Source of the DNA: Ceratotherium simum simum
Lineage: Eukaryota > Chordata > Mammalia > Perissodactyla > Rhinocerotidae
Reading direction: 5' to 3'
Assembly: GCF_000283155.1 (NCBI RefSeq)
Contig: NW_004454163.1
Coordinates: forward strand, 2,398,185-2,462,184
Length of the DNA stretch: 64,000 nt
Under the pieces are notes generated by a model. It did not search any database and was not told where the DNA came from. It saw nothing but the letters and a program-made list of their open reading frames with translations. The translations under genes and the position numbers were made by a program. This document shows positions 1 through 12,000 of the stretch, in pieces (position 1 is the stretch's first letter; each line of letters opens with the position of its first letter).

Positions 1-900
1 ACAATGGAAGGTTTCTCAGTATAATTCTGAACTAATTCATTTATGAATAACCAGTAACTGAAATTATATTGGTAACTTTTATAAAGGAAGAAAGAAAAAA
101 GTAAATAATAGAATGAAAAGGTGTACTCAAAATGATAACAGACATTCCTAATAAAAATCAATATGAATCACTGTACTATGTAATAAAAAAACTTCTAAGA
201 AATATACAGCTGTGTGGGAAAGTGTATAGCGAAGTTTTTGGAAAAAGTACTTTTATTTAAATCAATATCCGTTGCCATACTTTAAAACCAGAAATTCATA
301 AGATGCTAAGTATTTGCAAAAGAGAATTATAATCTACATCACAATAATCACTCAGATTCTAAGTCTACATTCTGTCTTACTAAATTTTAAACTAAATTGA
401 ATAAACAGACAGAAACAGTTAAGTTTTTCTTTTTTAAAGGCATAGCCATGTTTACATAATAATCTCCTGCCTCCCAACTCCTAGATGCAGAGATAGGGGA
501 TAAGTACGTGTTGTACTCAGAAGGGCAGTGAGTACTTTGCTAATAAATCTTTGCTCTGCTAGGAACAACTATCAGAGAATTAATACAGAAGAAAAAACCC
601 TAGAAGATGCTTCAAGTGAAAGCCTAGAGCAACTTGAAGAAGCGCAGACATTTGAATTCCAGGCAAGGGCAGAGCTGGGAGTGTCCCCTGGGACGGCGTG
701 AAGAGCAGACGCCTCTATCAGCTGAGCAGCACTTCACGATAGGAGTTGGATCATGAAGGGTTTTCATGGACCTAGTGGGAAGTTTAGTTTCATCCCAAAT
801 ATATAACTTATTTGTAAAGGGCTGTGGTGTGTTCGGAAAACTTTTCATAGTTTCTTCGTGTGTGTTTGTAGCATCATTAGTTTGGACATCTAAACTAGAT
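1..900. other. AT-rich intergenic or intronic sequence, nothing recognised
   Basis: No repeat family, exon-like reading frame or RNA gene was recognised. The 119-codon minus-strand frame at 624-983 has no recognisable domain and runs into the repeat beginning near 905, so I treat it as chance. Confidence 0.5.
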
Positions 901-904
901 TTTA

Positions 905-1340
905 GGAAGGAGATGAGGTTGTGATGGTTCATTTTATATATCCATTTGGCTAGGCCACAGTACTCAGATATTTGGTCAAACATGTCTGGATCTTGCTGTG
1001 AAAGTATTTTTTTTTTTAGATGAAATTAATATTTAAATCAATAAACTTTGAGTAAAGCAGATTACCCTCCATAATGTGGGTGGGCCTCATCAATTTATTA
1101 GTTGAAGGCCTTAAGAAAAAGACTGATCTCCCCTAAGGAAGAGGCAATGCTGCCAGCCAACTACCTTTGAACTCAAGCTGCAACATCAACTCTTCCCTAG
1201 GTCTCCAGCCTGTGGACCTATCCCACAGATCTTGGACTTGCCAGTCTCCACAATCATGTGGAGACTACCTTTTTCTTCCTTTTTTTCTTTCTCTGTTTTC
1301 TTGTTCCTCCTCCTCTTCCTTCCGTCCTCCATTTCTCAGA
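905..1340 (+). repeat. Interspersed mammalian repeat, class uncertain (LTR-like)
   Basis: The stretch resembles a widespread mammalian repeat that I remember by its text: a 'ggccacagtactcagatatttggtcaaac' type start near 950, 'gtgggcctcatcaa' near 1080 and 'ggtctccagcctg' near 1200. It is followed directly by a trinucleotide tract. I cannot name the family with certainty. An LTR of the MaLR group or an old LINE end are both possible. Confidence 0.35.
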
Positions 1341-1432
1341 AATAGTAGTAGAGTGGTAGTAGTAGTAATAGTAATAGCAGTAATGCTGGTAGTAATAGCA
1401 GTAGCAGTAACAGTAGTACTAAGATTAGTAAT
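1341..1432. repeat. Imperfect (AGT)n trinucleotide microsatellite
   Basis: About 90 bases of AGT/AAT/AGC units. The open frame across it (1167-1448) is rich in valine only because GTA, GTG and GTT repeat, so it is not evidence of a protein. Confidence 0.85.
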
Positions 1433-1965
1433 GCCCCCCTTGGTGTAATGCTCTCACGTGCATCATCTTACTTGATTTTAAGTGACTTACACATTTTTTC
1501 CATATAGATTTTGAGAATGGGGAAGAAGGAAAAATAATCATAGAGATATATTTAATATGTTTCTTTGTTTACACATAGTCTTACTGTGAAAGTAGCTTCC
1601 TATATAAGGAGAGCAGGTAAAATGAAGTTGAGACATAATCCAGATTCTGAGCCCAAAACTTCCTACTATTGACCAAAGTTGCACTGGGGTTTCATTTTTT
1701 AGATGAATAGTTGTATTGACTATGTTCATTGAATATAAGGATTTTAATGAAAGGAATTCATCCTGGCAAAATGTGGAGGAAATTAAATAGACCGTATTAA
1801 GACAAGTCCTTATTAATGAACTGAAGTGGAAAATTAAGGCAAATGTTAGATTAAGTTAAATTACTTTTTACTTCTTAGTCTCTATAATTTCAGTAATATA
1901 GGTCAAAGTACATGTAGACCTGGTATAGCCATGTAATCAAACTTATCTATACTCTCCTTTAGTAG
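1433..1965. other. Unannotated AT-rich stretch
   Basis: No repeat, exon or RNA gene was recognised between the AGT tract and the ERE insertion. Confidence 0.5.
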
Positions 1966-2198
1966 TAGAGTAGTAGTTTTTTTTTTTTATAATTTTATTT
2001 ATTTTTTCCCCTAAAGCCCCAGCAGATAGTTGTATGTCAAAGCTGCACATCCTTCTAGTTGCTGTATGTGGGACGCGGCCTCAGCATGGCCGGAGAAGCG
2101 GTGCGTCAGTGCGCGCCCAGGATCCGAACCCGGGCCGCCAGCAGCGGAGCGCACACACTCAACCGCTAAGCCACGGGGCTGGCCCTAGAGTAGTAGTT
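1966..2198 (-). mobile_element. ERE SINE with 13-bp target-site duplication
   Basis: A tRNA-derived equine-type SINE read on the minus strand. The tRNA-like head with A and B box regions lies at the right end (about 2085-2185, finishing in the complement of GGGCCAGCCCC), and the A-tail shows as the T-run at 1979-1989. The 13-bp TSD TAGAGTAGTAGTT at 1966-1978 is repeated exactly at 2186-2198. The body carries the segment near 2017-2060 that is also present in the copies at 9.3 kb and 52.0 kb. The perfect TSD and good CpG retention suggest a fairly young insertion. Confidence 0.93.
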
Positions 2199-2399
2199 GT
2201 AAGCATTTGATCTTAAATAATATTTCTAGAACATGGGGAATTTAGTAGATGATTGAGAACCATTGTGTGAAACACACGTTGGTGGATAGGGTGCTGTAGT
2301 TGGAGGGTGATTATTAAAAAGGAAGTACGACGTGTTGCTTTTGACATGACACCTATTGTTTAGTTCTATCATTCTAGAGTTAATATTTGTTGTACAAAA

Positions 2400-2590
2400 T
2401 TTAAATATGTGTCTAACCCTGTAATAAATGTTTTACTAAGATTATTTCACTTTTATTCTTCAATATACCTGTAAGGTAGATGTCACCCTTAATTTATGAA
2501 GGAAAGTTGACCTTAGAATGTATTAGGAAGTGGTTCAAAGTTGCTCAGCTGTGTAGTAGTACAGTTAGTATTAAACATATTTGTGTTTAA
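2400..2590 (-). repeat. MIR-like SINE fragment
   Basis: The order of motifs matches the reverse complement of MIR: a 'ccctgtaataaatgttttac' part, then 'cctgtaaggtagatgtcaccc', then a part resembling the head region near 2540. It is strongly diverged, and the boundaries are approximate. Confidence 0.45.
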
Positions 2591-2603
2591 CTCTGAGGTC
2601 AAT

Positions 2604-3661
2604 TTTTTAAAGCTTTATTGAGATATAATGAACATACGATAAGCTCCACATGTTTAAAGAGTACAATTTGATAAATTTTGACATACATACACACCCATGA
2701 AGAAAACCATCTTTGCAGTTAGGATAATGCACATATCCATCACCCCCAAACATTTCCTCCTGCCCCTTTATAATCCATCCCTCTCAACTCTTCCAATCTT
2801 CCTTCTTGTCCCCAGGAAATTACTCGTCTGTTTCATGTTACTACAGATTATTTTGGATTTTCTGGAATTTTACATAAATGGAATCATATACTATGTAATA
2901 TTTTTTGTCTGGCTTCTTTCATTCAGAATAATTATTTTGAGATATATCGATATAATTGTGTTTATCAATGGTTCTTTGCTTTATATTGCTAAGCAGTATT
3001 GCACCATATGGATATTCTACAAATGTTTACCCATAATCTGTTACTGAACATTTGTGTTGTTTCCAGTTTTTGGCTATTACAAATAAACTGCTGTGAAAAT
3101 TTCAATATAAGTCTTTTAATGGATGTGGTTTTCAGTTTTCTTGGGTGAATATATGGGAGTGGAATGTCTGGACCATAGATTAGGTAAGCTTTTAATTTTT
3201 AAAGAAACTGCCAAACCGTTTTTACAAAATGCTTGTACTGCTTTACATTCTCACTAATAGTGTTTTAGAGTCTAGTTGTTTCACATACTCATCAACACTT
3301 GGCTTAGTTAGGTTTTCTGTTTTTAGACATTCAAGTAGGTAAGTAGTTGAATCACTTAGATTTTAATTAGAAAACCCTTAATGACTAACAACTTTGGTTG
3401 AGCATCTTTTCATGTGCTCATATGCCATCGATATATCTTCTTTGGCTAAATAAAATATCTGTTTGAATGTGGCTCACTTTTATATGGTTATTTGTGTTTT
3501 TTTTAATTATTGAGTTTTGAGGATTCTTTATATACTCTGCGTAGAATATTTTATCAGACATGGTATTTGCAAATATTTTCTCCAAATCTGCAGCTTGTCT
3601 TTTCATTCTCTTAGGAGAGAGTTTTAGAGAGCAGAATTTTTCAATTTTGATGAAGTCAGAT

Positions 3662-3708
<47 letters not shown>

Positions 3709-6700
3709 TTTTTTTTATTTTTTTTGTTGAGGAAGATCTGCCCTGAGCTAACATCTGTTGCCAGTCTTCCTCTATTTTCGTATGTGGGATGCCTCCACAG
3801 CATGGCTGATGAGTGGAATATGTCCGCGCCGGGGATCCAAACTCATGAACCCAGGCAGCCAAAGCGGAGCACATGAAACTTGAACCATTCGGCCACAGGG
3901 CCGGCCTCCAAGTCAGATTTATTTTTATCTTTTATGCCTCATGCTTTTTGTATATCTAACAAATACGTGCTAATCAAAGCTCACAAAGATTTTGTTCTAT
4001 GTTTTTGTCTATAATTTTTGTAGTTTTAGGTTTTACATTTAGGTGTGTGATGTATTTTGAGTTAGTTTTTATGTATGGTAGGAAGTATGGATCAACTTTC
4101 CTTTTATTCATAGGTATTTCCAATTGTTCCAACATTGCTTGCTGCAAAGACTATCATTTATCGACCAAATTTCCTTTGCACATTTCTTGAAGATTGATCA
4201 TATGTATGTCTATTTCTAGATATCTTCTGCTACATTGATCTATTTGCCTATCTTCGTGCCAATAACAGTCTTAATTACTGTAGTTTTTTGTCCTTATTCA
4301 AAAGTATTTTAGCTATTCTAAGTTCTTCACATTTCCATGTATATTTTAGAATCAGCTTGTCATTTCTCCAAATTGAGATTGTGTGGAATTTACAAATCAA
4401 TTTTAAGAGATTGGCAACTCCATAATATTGCAGCTTCAAACCCATAAACATGGGATATTTCACAATTTATTTCTGATTGTTTGTTAGAAATACAATTGAA
4501 ATTGTATAAAAATTGCATAGAAATGCAACTGATTTTTATATTGATTTCTTTTTATTCTGCATCCTTGCTAAATTAGTAGCTTTTTTGTACATTCCATAAG
4601 ATTTTCTATGTGGATGATTATGCCATCTGCAAATAAAACTGTTTTGTTTCTTCTTGTCCAATTTGAATGTTTTTGTTTCTTTTTCTTGTTTTCTTTGTTT
4701 CTGGCTTAACATATGGTCTAGAACCTTGAGTGTAACGTTGAGTAGAAGTGATGAGAATGGACATGTTTGCATTGTTTCTTACCTTAAGGAAACATTCAAC
4801 CTTCCACTAGTATGACATTAGCTGTAGGTTTTTCACATATTCCCTTTATCAGGTTGAGGAACTTTCTTTCTAAGGTTTCTGAGGGGTTGTCTTGTTTGTT
4901 TTTTTAATCACTAATGGATGCTGGACTTTTTCCCATGCCATTTCTGCATCTATTGATATAAACATATGATTTTTCTTTTTCAGTCTGTTGATGTGTTGAA
5001 TTACATTGGATTTTGAACATTAATCCAGCTCTATATTCCTGGAATAAACATCACTTGCTCATGATGTTTACCTTTTTTATGTATTATTGGATTTGTTTTG
5101 CTAAAATTTTAATTAGAATTTTTGCATCTGTTTTCATGAGGGATATTGGCCTGTAGTTTCTTTTAATATCTTTGTCCACTTTTGGTATCAGAATAATGAT
5201 TGCTATATATAATGATTTGAGAAGAAGTCCCTTTTCTTAAATTTTCTGCAAGATGTTATGTATAATTGGTAATATTTCTTCCATAAATGTTTGGCAGAAT
5301 TCACTAGTGAAGCTTTGTGGGCCTGGAGTTGTTTTCTTGTGGGAAAGTTTTTAACTACAAATTCAATTTCTTTAATAGACAGAAAAGTATTTAGGTTTTC
5401 TATTTTATTTTGGGTGAGCTTTATAGCTTTGTTTCTTTCAAGAAATTTGCTCATTTCATCTAAGTTTTCAGATTCATTGGAATGGTTGTCTGTAATATTA
5501 CTTTTTTTATTGTTTGTTCTCTTCTCCTTTTTTTTCTGCTTTCTGTTGAATTAATTGTATAGTTATTATTTTATTTTATCTTCTTTCTTCATTTGTGAGC
5601 TACAGCTCTTTGTTGTGTTACATTAGTGATTTCTTTAAGAATCATAATATACATCTTTAACATATCACAATATACCTTCACATTATATTGTACAGTTTTA
5701 TCTATAATAAAAGAAACATAATGGTATATTTCTTTTTTACTTTTCTCAGACTTTGTGCTATTATTGTCTGACATTTTACTTCTATCTATACTATAAACTT
5801 CACACTATATTGCTATTACTTTTGCTTTAAACAGTTGATTCTCTTTTTAAATATTTTAAAAAATAAAAGAAATTCATATTTACCATTTCCATTCTCTTTA
5901 TCTCATTGTGTAGATCCAGATTTTCAGCTGCCACCATTTCCTTTTTAATTGAAACACTTTCTTAAGATCTTTTATAGTGCAGGTCCACTGATGTTCAATT
6001 ATTTCACTTATGTATATCTGAAAAAGGTTTTATTTTTGAAAGATATTTTTGCTGGGTAAAGATATCTAGATTGAAAATTCTTTTCTTTCGCTACTTTAAG
6101 CATTTTTTTAATTTGTCTTCTAGCTTGTATTATTTCTGACAAAAAATCATCCGTCATCCTTCGGTTCATCTGTATGTAATGCATCTCATTTCTTTCGGGA
6201 TTTGAATATTTTCTCTTTATCTCTGGCAGTAAATAATTTTATTGTGATGTGCATTGGTGTGTTCTTTGTGCTTGGGTTTATTTCACTTCTTGAATCTGTA
6301 GCCTGATAGTTGTCATCAAGTTTGGGTAAAAAAAGTCAATCATTACTTGTTCAAGTAATTTTTCCCCTTCTCCCTCAGGTCCTGCAATTTAATCCGTATT
6401 TAACTTCTTGGATTTGTCCCCTAGTTTGCTGAAACTCTGTTCTTTTTTGCCTGTTTCATTTTGAATATGCTGTGTTGCTATAGCATCAAGTTCACTAGAC
6501 ATTTTTCTGCAGGATCTGATTTACTACTAATTACATCCACTGTACTTTCCTCTCAAATATTATATTTACAGCTCTTAGTAGTTCAATTTTGGTCTTTTGT
6601 TTATATCTTCCATTTTTCTACTTTACATCCTCAATTTTTTCTCTACCTTCTTAAAAGCATGGAAGACAGATATAATAACTATTTTTATGTCTTTTTGTGT

Positions 6701-7530
6701 TAATTCTATCATCTTTATCATTTATGATTCAGTTTAGATTGATTAATATTTCTCCTCTTAATGAATAGTATTTTCCTATTTCTTTGCATACTGGATAATT
6801 TTTGTTTGACTGCCCAACATGGTGAATGTTAGATACCGAATCTTTTGTATTAATAAAAATATTATTGAACTGTGTTTTAGGCCAAAGTTAAGTACATGAA
6901 ATCAGTTTGCTTTCTTCAGGTTTTGCCTATAAGCTTTGTTATGTGAAATCAAAACAATATTTGGACCTTATTAGTACACTAAATGATGCTTCATGAATTA
7001 TAAAGCTTCTACTCTGTTTGGAACAGGCAAGATCCCCTGTACTTTTGATGTCCTGTGTACTTTCATTTAATTCTTTCTTTCTTGTCTTGACTATTTTTTT
7101 CATATGCATGAGTTGATCTGTACTCAACTGAATACTTCAGATGAATCCTCTGAAGTTCTCTCTGGGTTTTTCCCTCTCTCTGCAAGTCTCTCTTTGCAGT
7201 TACTCTGTGTTGCAAATTCTAGCCACCTTAATTTCCCTGCACTCTCAACCCAAGGAGACCCTGGACTCTGATTGGGTTCCTCTTTCAAGAACCACAGCCC
7301 GGAAAATTCCTGCAGCAGTAAGATGGGGCAATCATAGGGCTCACTTCATTTGTTTCTCATATTTTAGAGATCACTATCCTTTGTTGTATGATGTTGAATA
7401 TCTTGAGAGTGATTGTCTCATACGTAATAGCCCCAGTTTTTGTTGTTTCCTGCAAAAGAGTAAATGTGTTCCCTTTTATTTCATCTTGGATAGAAGTGGA
7501 AGTCTTTGTGAGGCCAATGTTAAATCTTTA
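2604..7530 (-). mobile_element. Old L1 retrotransposon (L1M type), 3' end to 5' region, internally deleted
   Basis: Read on the minus strand, this is a decayed LINE-1. Its 3' UTR begins at 2604 (complement of a 'caataaagct' end). Next come the 3' end and reverse transcriptase half of ORF2 (about 2900-5560), then text matching the ORF1 C-terminal and middle regions (about 5960-6800). GC-richer 5' UTR-like sequence follows at about 7140-7530. The endonuclease half of ORF2, expected between RT and ORF1, is largely missing, so this is either an internal deletion or two abutting L1 fragments. Frameshifts and stops are everywhere, and the frames of 60-130 codons here are antisense or decayed L1, not genes. 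An ERE sits inside at 3668-3909. Confidence 0.8.
3653..3924 (-). mobile_element. ERE SINE inserted in L1, 15-bp TSD, long TTTA tail
   Basis: The TSD AAGTCAGATTTATTT at 3653-3667 recurs at 3910-3924. Between the copies lie a (TTTA)n tract (about 3668-3712, the SINE tail seen on the opposite strand), an ERE body and a tRNA-like head ending in GGCCGGCC. It interrupts the L1, so it is younger than that element. Confidence 0.92.
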
Positions 7531-8600
7531 TATTAGAGCAATTTGAGCAATCCATTTGAGAAGGTGTACCTTGCCATATGAAAAGCAAACAATTTAAGGC
7601 AAAACATATACTTATCGTGTGCACATATTGTTATGTGTTTTAACTTTAAGAAAAGATCTTGGAATTTACTTTTACATTTAAGGAAGTTTTTTGTTTCCTA
7701 ACTTGTCACCCTTCAAGAAAGAACGAAACAAAATAAATCTCTTGTCCTTATATTGACCCTATATCGCATATGTATAGTGACTCTGTGCCGTGGGCAAATG
7801 ATGACTTCTTTTCTAATTTGTCAATTTTTTATCAATTCTATTACAACAAAAATAACACTTTAATGGACATAAAAGGTAGTCATCATGTTTATTAAAACAT
7901 TTCATAAAGTGTAGTTTTTTATCTTCATTTTTATATTAGCAGTTATAATTTGACATATTTATGACTTTTAGAGCCTGAGACTTCAGTTTTCACAATAAGC
8001 AGATACTTAATAAATGATTAATTATAATAAACCCTCTTGTGTTTTTTCAATAGGTAAGAAGAAAAATTGAAACAACTGTTTGCATAATTCAAGTTTAAAA
8101 CAAATAAACAAAGACAATAAAACTGTTATTTGTAATCCTTCTAAATAACAACAAGGGCCTAAATCGTTGAGGAAATTCCCCATGCTAATCAATTCATAAA
8201 CAAACTGTGGTTTCAAATATCTGGCACATTGTCCAGGTTCTGCTCTGCCTGCAACTCCACATGCTCAGCAGGGCAAGGGAATTACAAGTATCGGGATAAT
8301 TCAGAAAAGAATTATAGGCCATGTTAACAATTATTAGTCAAGAGTTATACATGGCGTTTATCAAGCAAAAGACCCACTGCAAACTAAAGTAGCAGTACAG
8401 AGTAATTACTTGATTTCTTATAATTAGGAAAGTAAAGTTTCTATTGTAAGCTTCTCCTTATAGAGAAACTGATGTATTTAAAGCTAAGAGAGGAAAACTT
8501 CTTTATGAAGCCAGTAATGGAGATATGCTGCCTTATTGACTTAGGTATAGCATATAATCACAATATTATTTTAGATGACTTTGATTATGAAATTTCTATT
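7531..8600. other. Unannotated AT-rich stretch
   Basis: No family or gene was recognised. The 64-codon minus frame at 8022-8216 has no identifiable features. Confidence 0.5.
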
Positions 8601-8609
8601 TGTTTTTTC

Positions 8610-9060
8610 TTAATACCTATATTAATTAGCAACTCCATACGGTTGTGATGGACATGGAGATATGCTGCCCAGAGCAGACCTCCGGGTGTTGTTGACCTGT
8701 CTGCAGCAAGTGCATTCAGCAAACAGCCTACAGCTGTCAGTCCCTTCAGGAATTGGCTTATCTGTAGAAAACTGTCTGCCACAAGGTCACACTTTTTTCA
8801 GGACAATCCGTATCCAATGACTGATCATTGCGTAGGTATTAAGGCAAGCCTGGGCATTTGGGCCTGATATGGGACAATTCTGATGGGTAATTTTAACACA
8901 TAGCTCTCTATATGGCTAGTTAAGGTTGATCTTTGGCCTACATTACAGTTTTACTTATTCCTCTGCTCAAACCTGCTTCCTTCTCATTCCTTTCATAGGT
9001 ATTGTTCTCAAATGTATTCCCTAATAAGTACTGCTCACTGACCTCTGTGTTGGAGTATGG
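8610..9060 (+). mobile_element. ERVL-type long terminal repeat (probable 5' LTR)
   Basis: It contains the layout of class III LTRs: 'ggcctgatatgggacaattc' near 8860, a pyrimidine-rich 'ctcattcctttcataggt' segment near 8977, then a degraded polyadenylation region 'ccctaataagt' near 9020. The family resembles LTR16/LTR33, but I cannot settle which. A comparable 3' end occurs at 14100-14330 in the same orientation, with retroviral pol remnants between. The left boundary is approximate. Confidence 0.55.
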
Positions 9061-12000
9061 TTGCCAAAGAAAGTACTCTTGGAAGTAGTCCAAGCAGCAG
9101 GTCATAAAGAAGAAATTTTAGAGCTGGATCAATCCCCACCCAGGTCTTAAAGAGAACACCATCATTGGTGGTAATTGCGATAGAATTCTTAAAACTTTCT
9201 TTTCTTTTTTGTGAGGAAGATCAGCCCTGAGCTAACATCCGTGCTAATCCTCTTTTTGCTGAGGAAGACCAGCTCTGAGTTACCATCTATTGCCAATCCT
9301 CCCCCTTTTTTTCCCCCAAAGCCCCAGTAGATAGTTGTATGTCATAGTTGCACATCCTTCTAGTTGCTGTACGTGGGACGCGGCCTCAGCATGGCCGGAG
9401 AAGCAGTGCCTTGGTGCGTGCCCGGGATCCGAATCCAGGCCGCCAGTAGCGGAGCAAGCACACTTAACCGCTAAGCCATGGGGCCGGCCCTTAAAACTTT
9501 CATTGGTAGTGAATTGGCATCATATACTGGTGGAAGATTGCACTAGTGATTGTGATATATCTGGCTTGAAAGGTATTAAGGAAATAGTAATTATAAAGAC
9601 AAGGGAATTGTATGGTTATTGGTTAACTTCACTGATATTCCAGATTAAAAAAAAAATAGATAAGCAAAAGCTAACTGATTTGCAAGCAACAGAAAGCCAA
9701 ATATGAAATCCAAAGGCCCTCCTGGGTAGCATAACCTTCAAGGGAAGAGCAGAGAAAGCTATCAGCACCAGAACTTAAATGTAAGAATTACCGAGCTCTA
9801 AGGAATGTAGAGGCAGGTCTGCTATACCAAAACCATGGCCCTATTGAGAAAGAATGGAAAGCTAAAACATGAGACGGGGTCATCTTGATTAATCTCCCTC
9901 AAAATCTTGAATTCCCAGATTTCTCTGTACTCTCTGAGCCTATGGAATTGATCTACCTTTCTCCTCCTTATTAAAAGGTAGCTCTCCACACTGACCGAAA
10001 GTTAATTTAGAACTTCTCTCTCTCCTCCCTCCAATTGCTACCTCCACCATGACCACCAAAGAACAACATAATCCCCCCTCAGAATCTTCCCATTATCCCT
10101 TCTGTTTACTAGATATAGATCTAGTAATAACCAGGTTTCTGTTAGACCATGACCCAGTCCAATATGTGTTGGGTCTGATAATATAGGAAAGCGACTACTC
10201 CAAAGGAGCTGCAAGACCAAGCCAACAGGTACTGGCAAGATATGAGGGAGAACAAGGGTGATTATATTCTGATTGATTAAAAAGGAGGAAAAAAAAAAAA
10301 AAGAATTAGACAAAGAGAGACTATTGGGAGCATTCTCCTGATAGAAGGGCTTTAACTCCCTGGCAAGAACTCAAGGAGATGGTGTGAGGTCTCTATTACA
10401 ATGACTCCTAGAAGCAAGAGAAAAGAAAATCCCCACATGAAGTAAGGTAGAAGTGCCGGAATTACCACGCAAACAGTGGACGAAGAGATCTAAAGCATAT
10501 GGAAGTTGTCTTCCCAATGGATTCACTGAGGATTCATTATGCAAGGCTAGAAAACCCACAAAATAATTACTCTCCACAAGAAGAAATGGAGGGTACACCA
10601 ATTACCAAGGTCAAAGGGAATGTACTATATGGGGCACATCACTAAGAAGCTCAGTGTTGGCTGTCTTCCTTAGGCCAGAGCTGATGGGAGGAGAGGATGT
10701 TATACAATTGGATTCCCAGATAGCAATGGGAATGACAGGACCTTGAAACAATAGAAGCCATGCGATTGTGCTTAACTCTCAGAAGCCAATGGACACTATT
10801 ATCATAATGAAATACAAGATTGGAGTGGCAGCCAAAGGGCCTGAACCACAGAGAGCTATGCAGATGTTTATTAAAACACAGCATTCCTAGGAACAAAATA
10901 TATGGCTAACCAACAAGGTTGCTACTTAGATTGGATCATTAGGAATAATTAACGTTGGATGATCAGGAGATTAAGCGTAGTTGTCCCAATAAAAAGTCAC
11001 AATTTGCTTAGTTTCTAGTCCTGTGTCAGGATTGAAGAAGACGACGGTTGCCAGGAGAAAAGACTATGCAACTCAATAGCAAATATACATGGTAACAATA
11101 CCACCAGTCTTACCCAAAAGGGTCTTATTACACAGATTACTGAACATTAAGGAAAGGGGAGCAAAAGATACCTAGATTTGTACAACTCTTTGAATATAAA
11201 CAAATATTTCCAAGGGAGAGATAAGTCTCTAAATCTCAAAAGTAAAATAGACTCTCTAATTTCCTGGACATGTTTGCCATTTAATCATAAAGCCCAGAAG
11301 GTGTAGAAACATGAAAACATTCATTGAGCATTGTCTCTAAACAAGTACGTGGCTATGAATTTGGTGATTGTATTGTTTGGTATTTCTTTCATAAAAGAGG
11401 ATCAGAAACTACTTGTACTTACAAAAAGCAGACAATATTATACATTTACTCTCTCTACCTCTGTCATAATATAGTCTGAATATAATGTAGTCTAGATGTC
11501 CCACAGAACATTACATGCATCCATTATAATGACAACACACTAACCAGGCCAATGAACAAGAAGGGTCTACTGTATTGGAGATCTTGGAAAGATACAGGCA
11601 CTCTAGAAAGTGGAAAGTAATGGGTCTGCCACATCAGCAATTTTTTTAGCGGTTAAGGATGTGCCAGAATATCCCATTCAGAGTAAAAGACAAATTATTA
11701 CATCTTGCATCTCACACCATGATGAAAGAAGTATAACCCTCTATGATGCCTCTTTGGATTCCAGAACTAGGATATGCCACATCTGGAAATACTGCACCTA
11801 TCCATACACTGTGTGACATGAAAGGCTACCAGCTTTGAAGGAGTCCTAGAGCAGGAATGGGTTAGAAAACGTATCCAGGCCACTTAAGTGATACAATCCA
11901 GCAGACTCTAAGCTATTAGAAATATCAGCATTGAGAAAAAGTGTTGTGTGGACTTTACGGCCAGCTTCAATAGGAAAATCAAAACGTCAACCTCCGGGAT

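Noticed and set aside
1167..1448. 93-codon frame with a valine-rich end
   Set aside because: The valine run is the AGT microsatellite read in one frame.
2697..3047. 116-codon plus-strand frame with hydrophobic segments
   Set aside because: Antisense to the L1 ORF2 end and 3' UTR. The hydrophobicity comes from T-rich codons.
7141..7536. 131-codon plus-strand frame
   Set aside because: Antisense to the L1 5' region; no domain and no conservation evidence.
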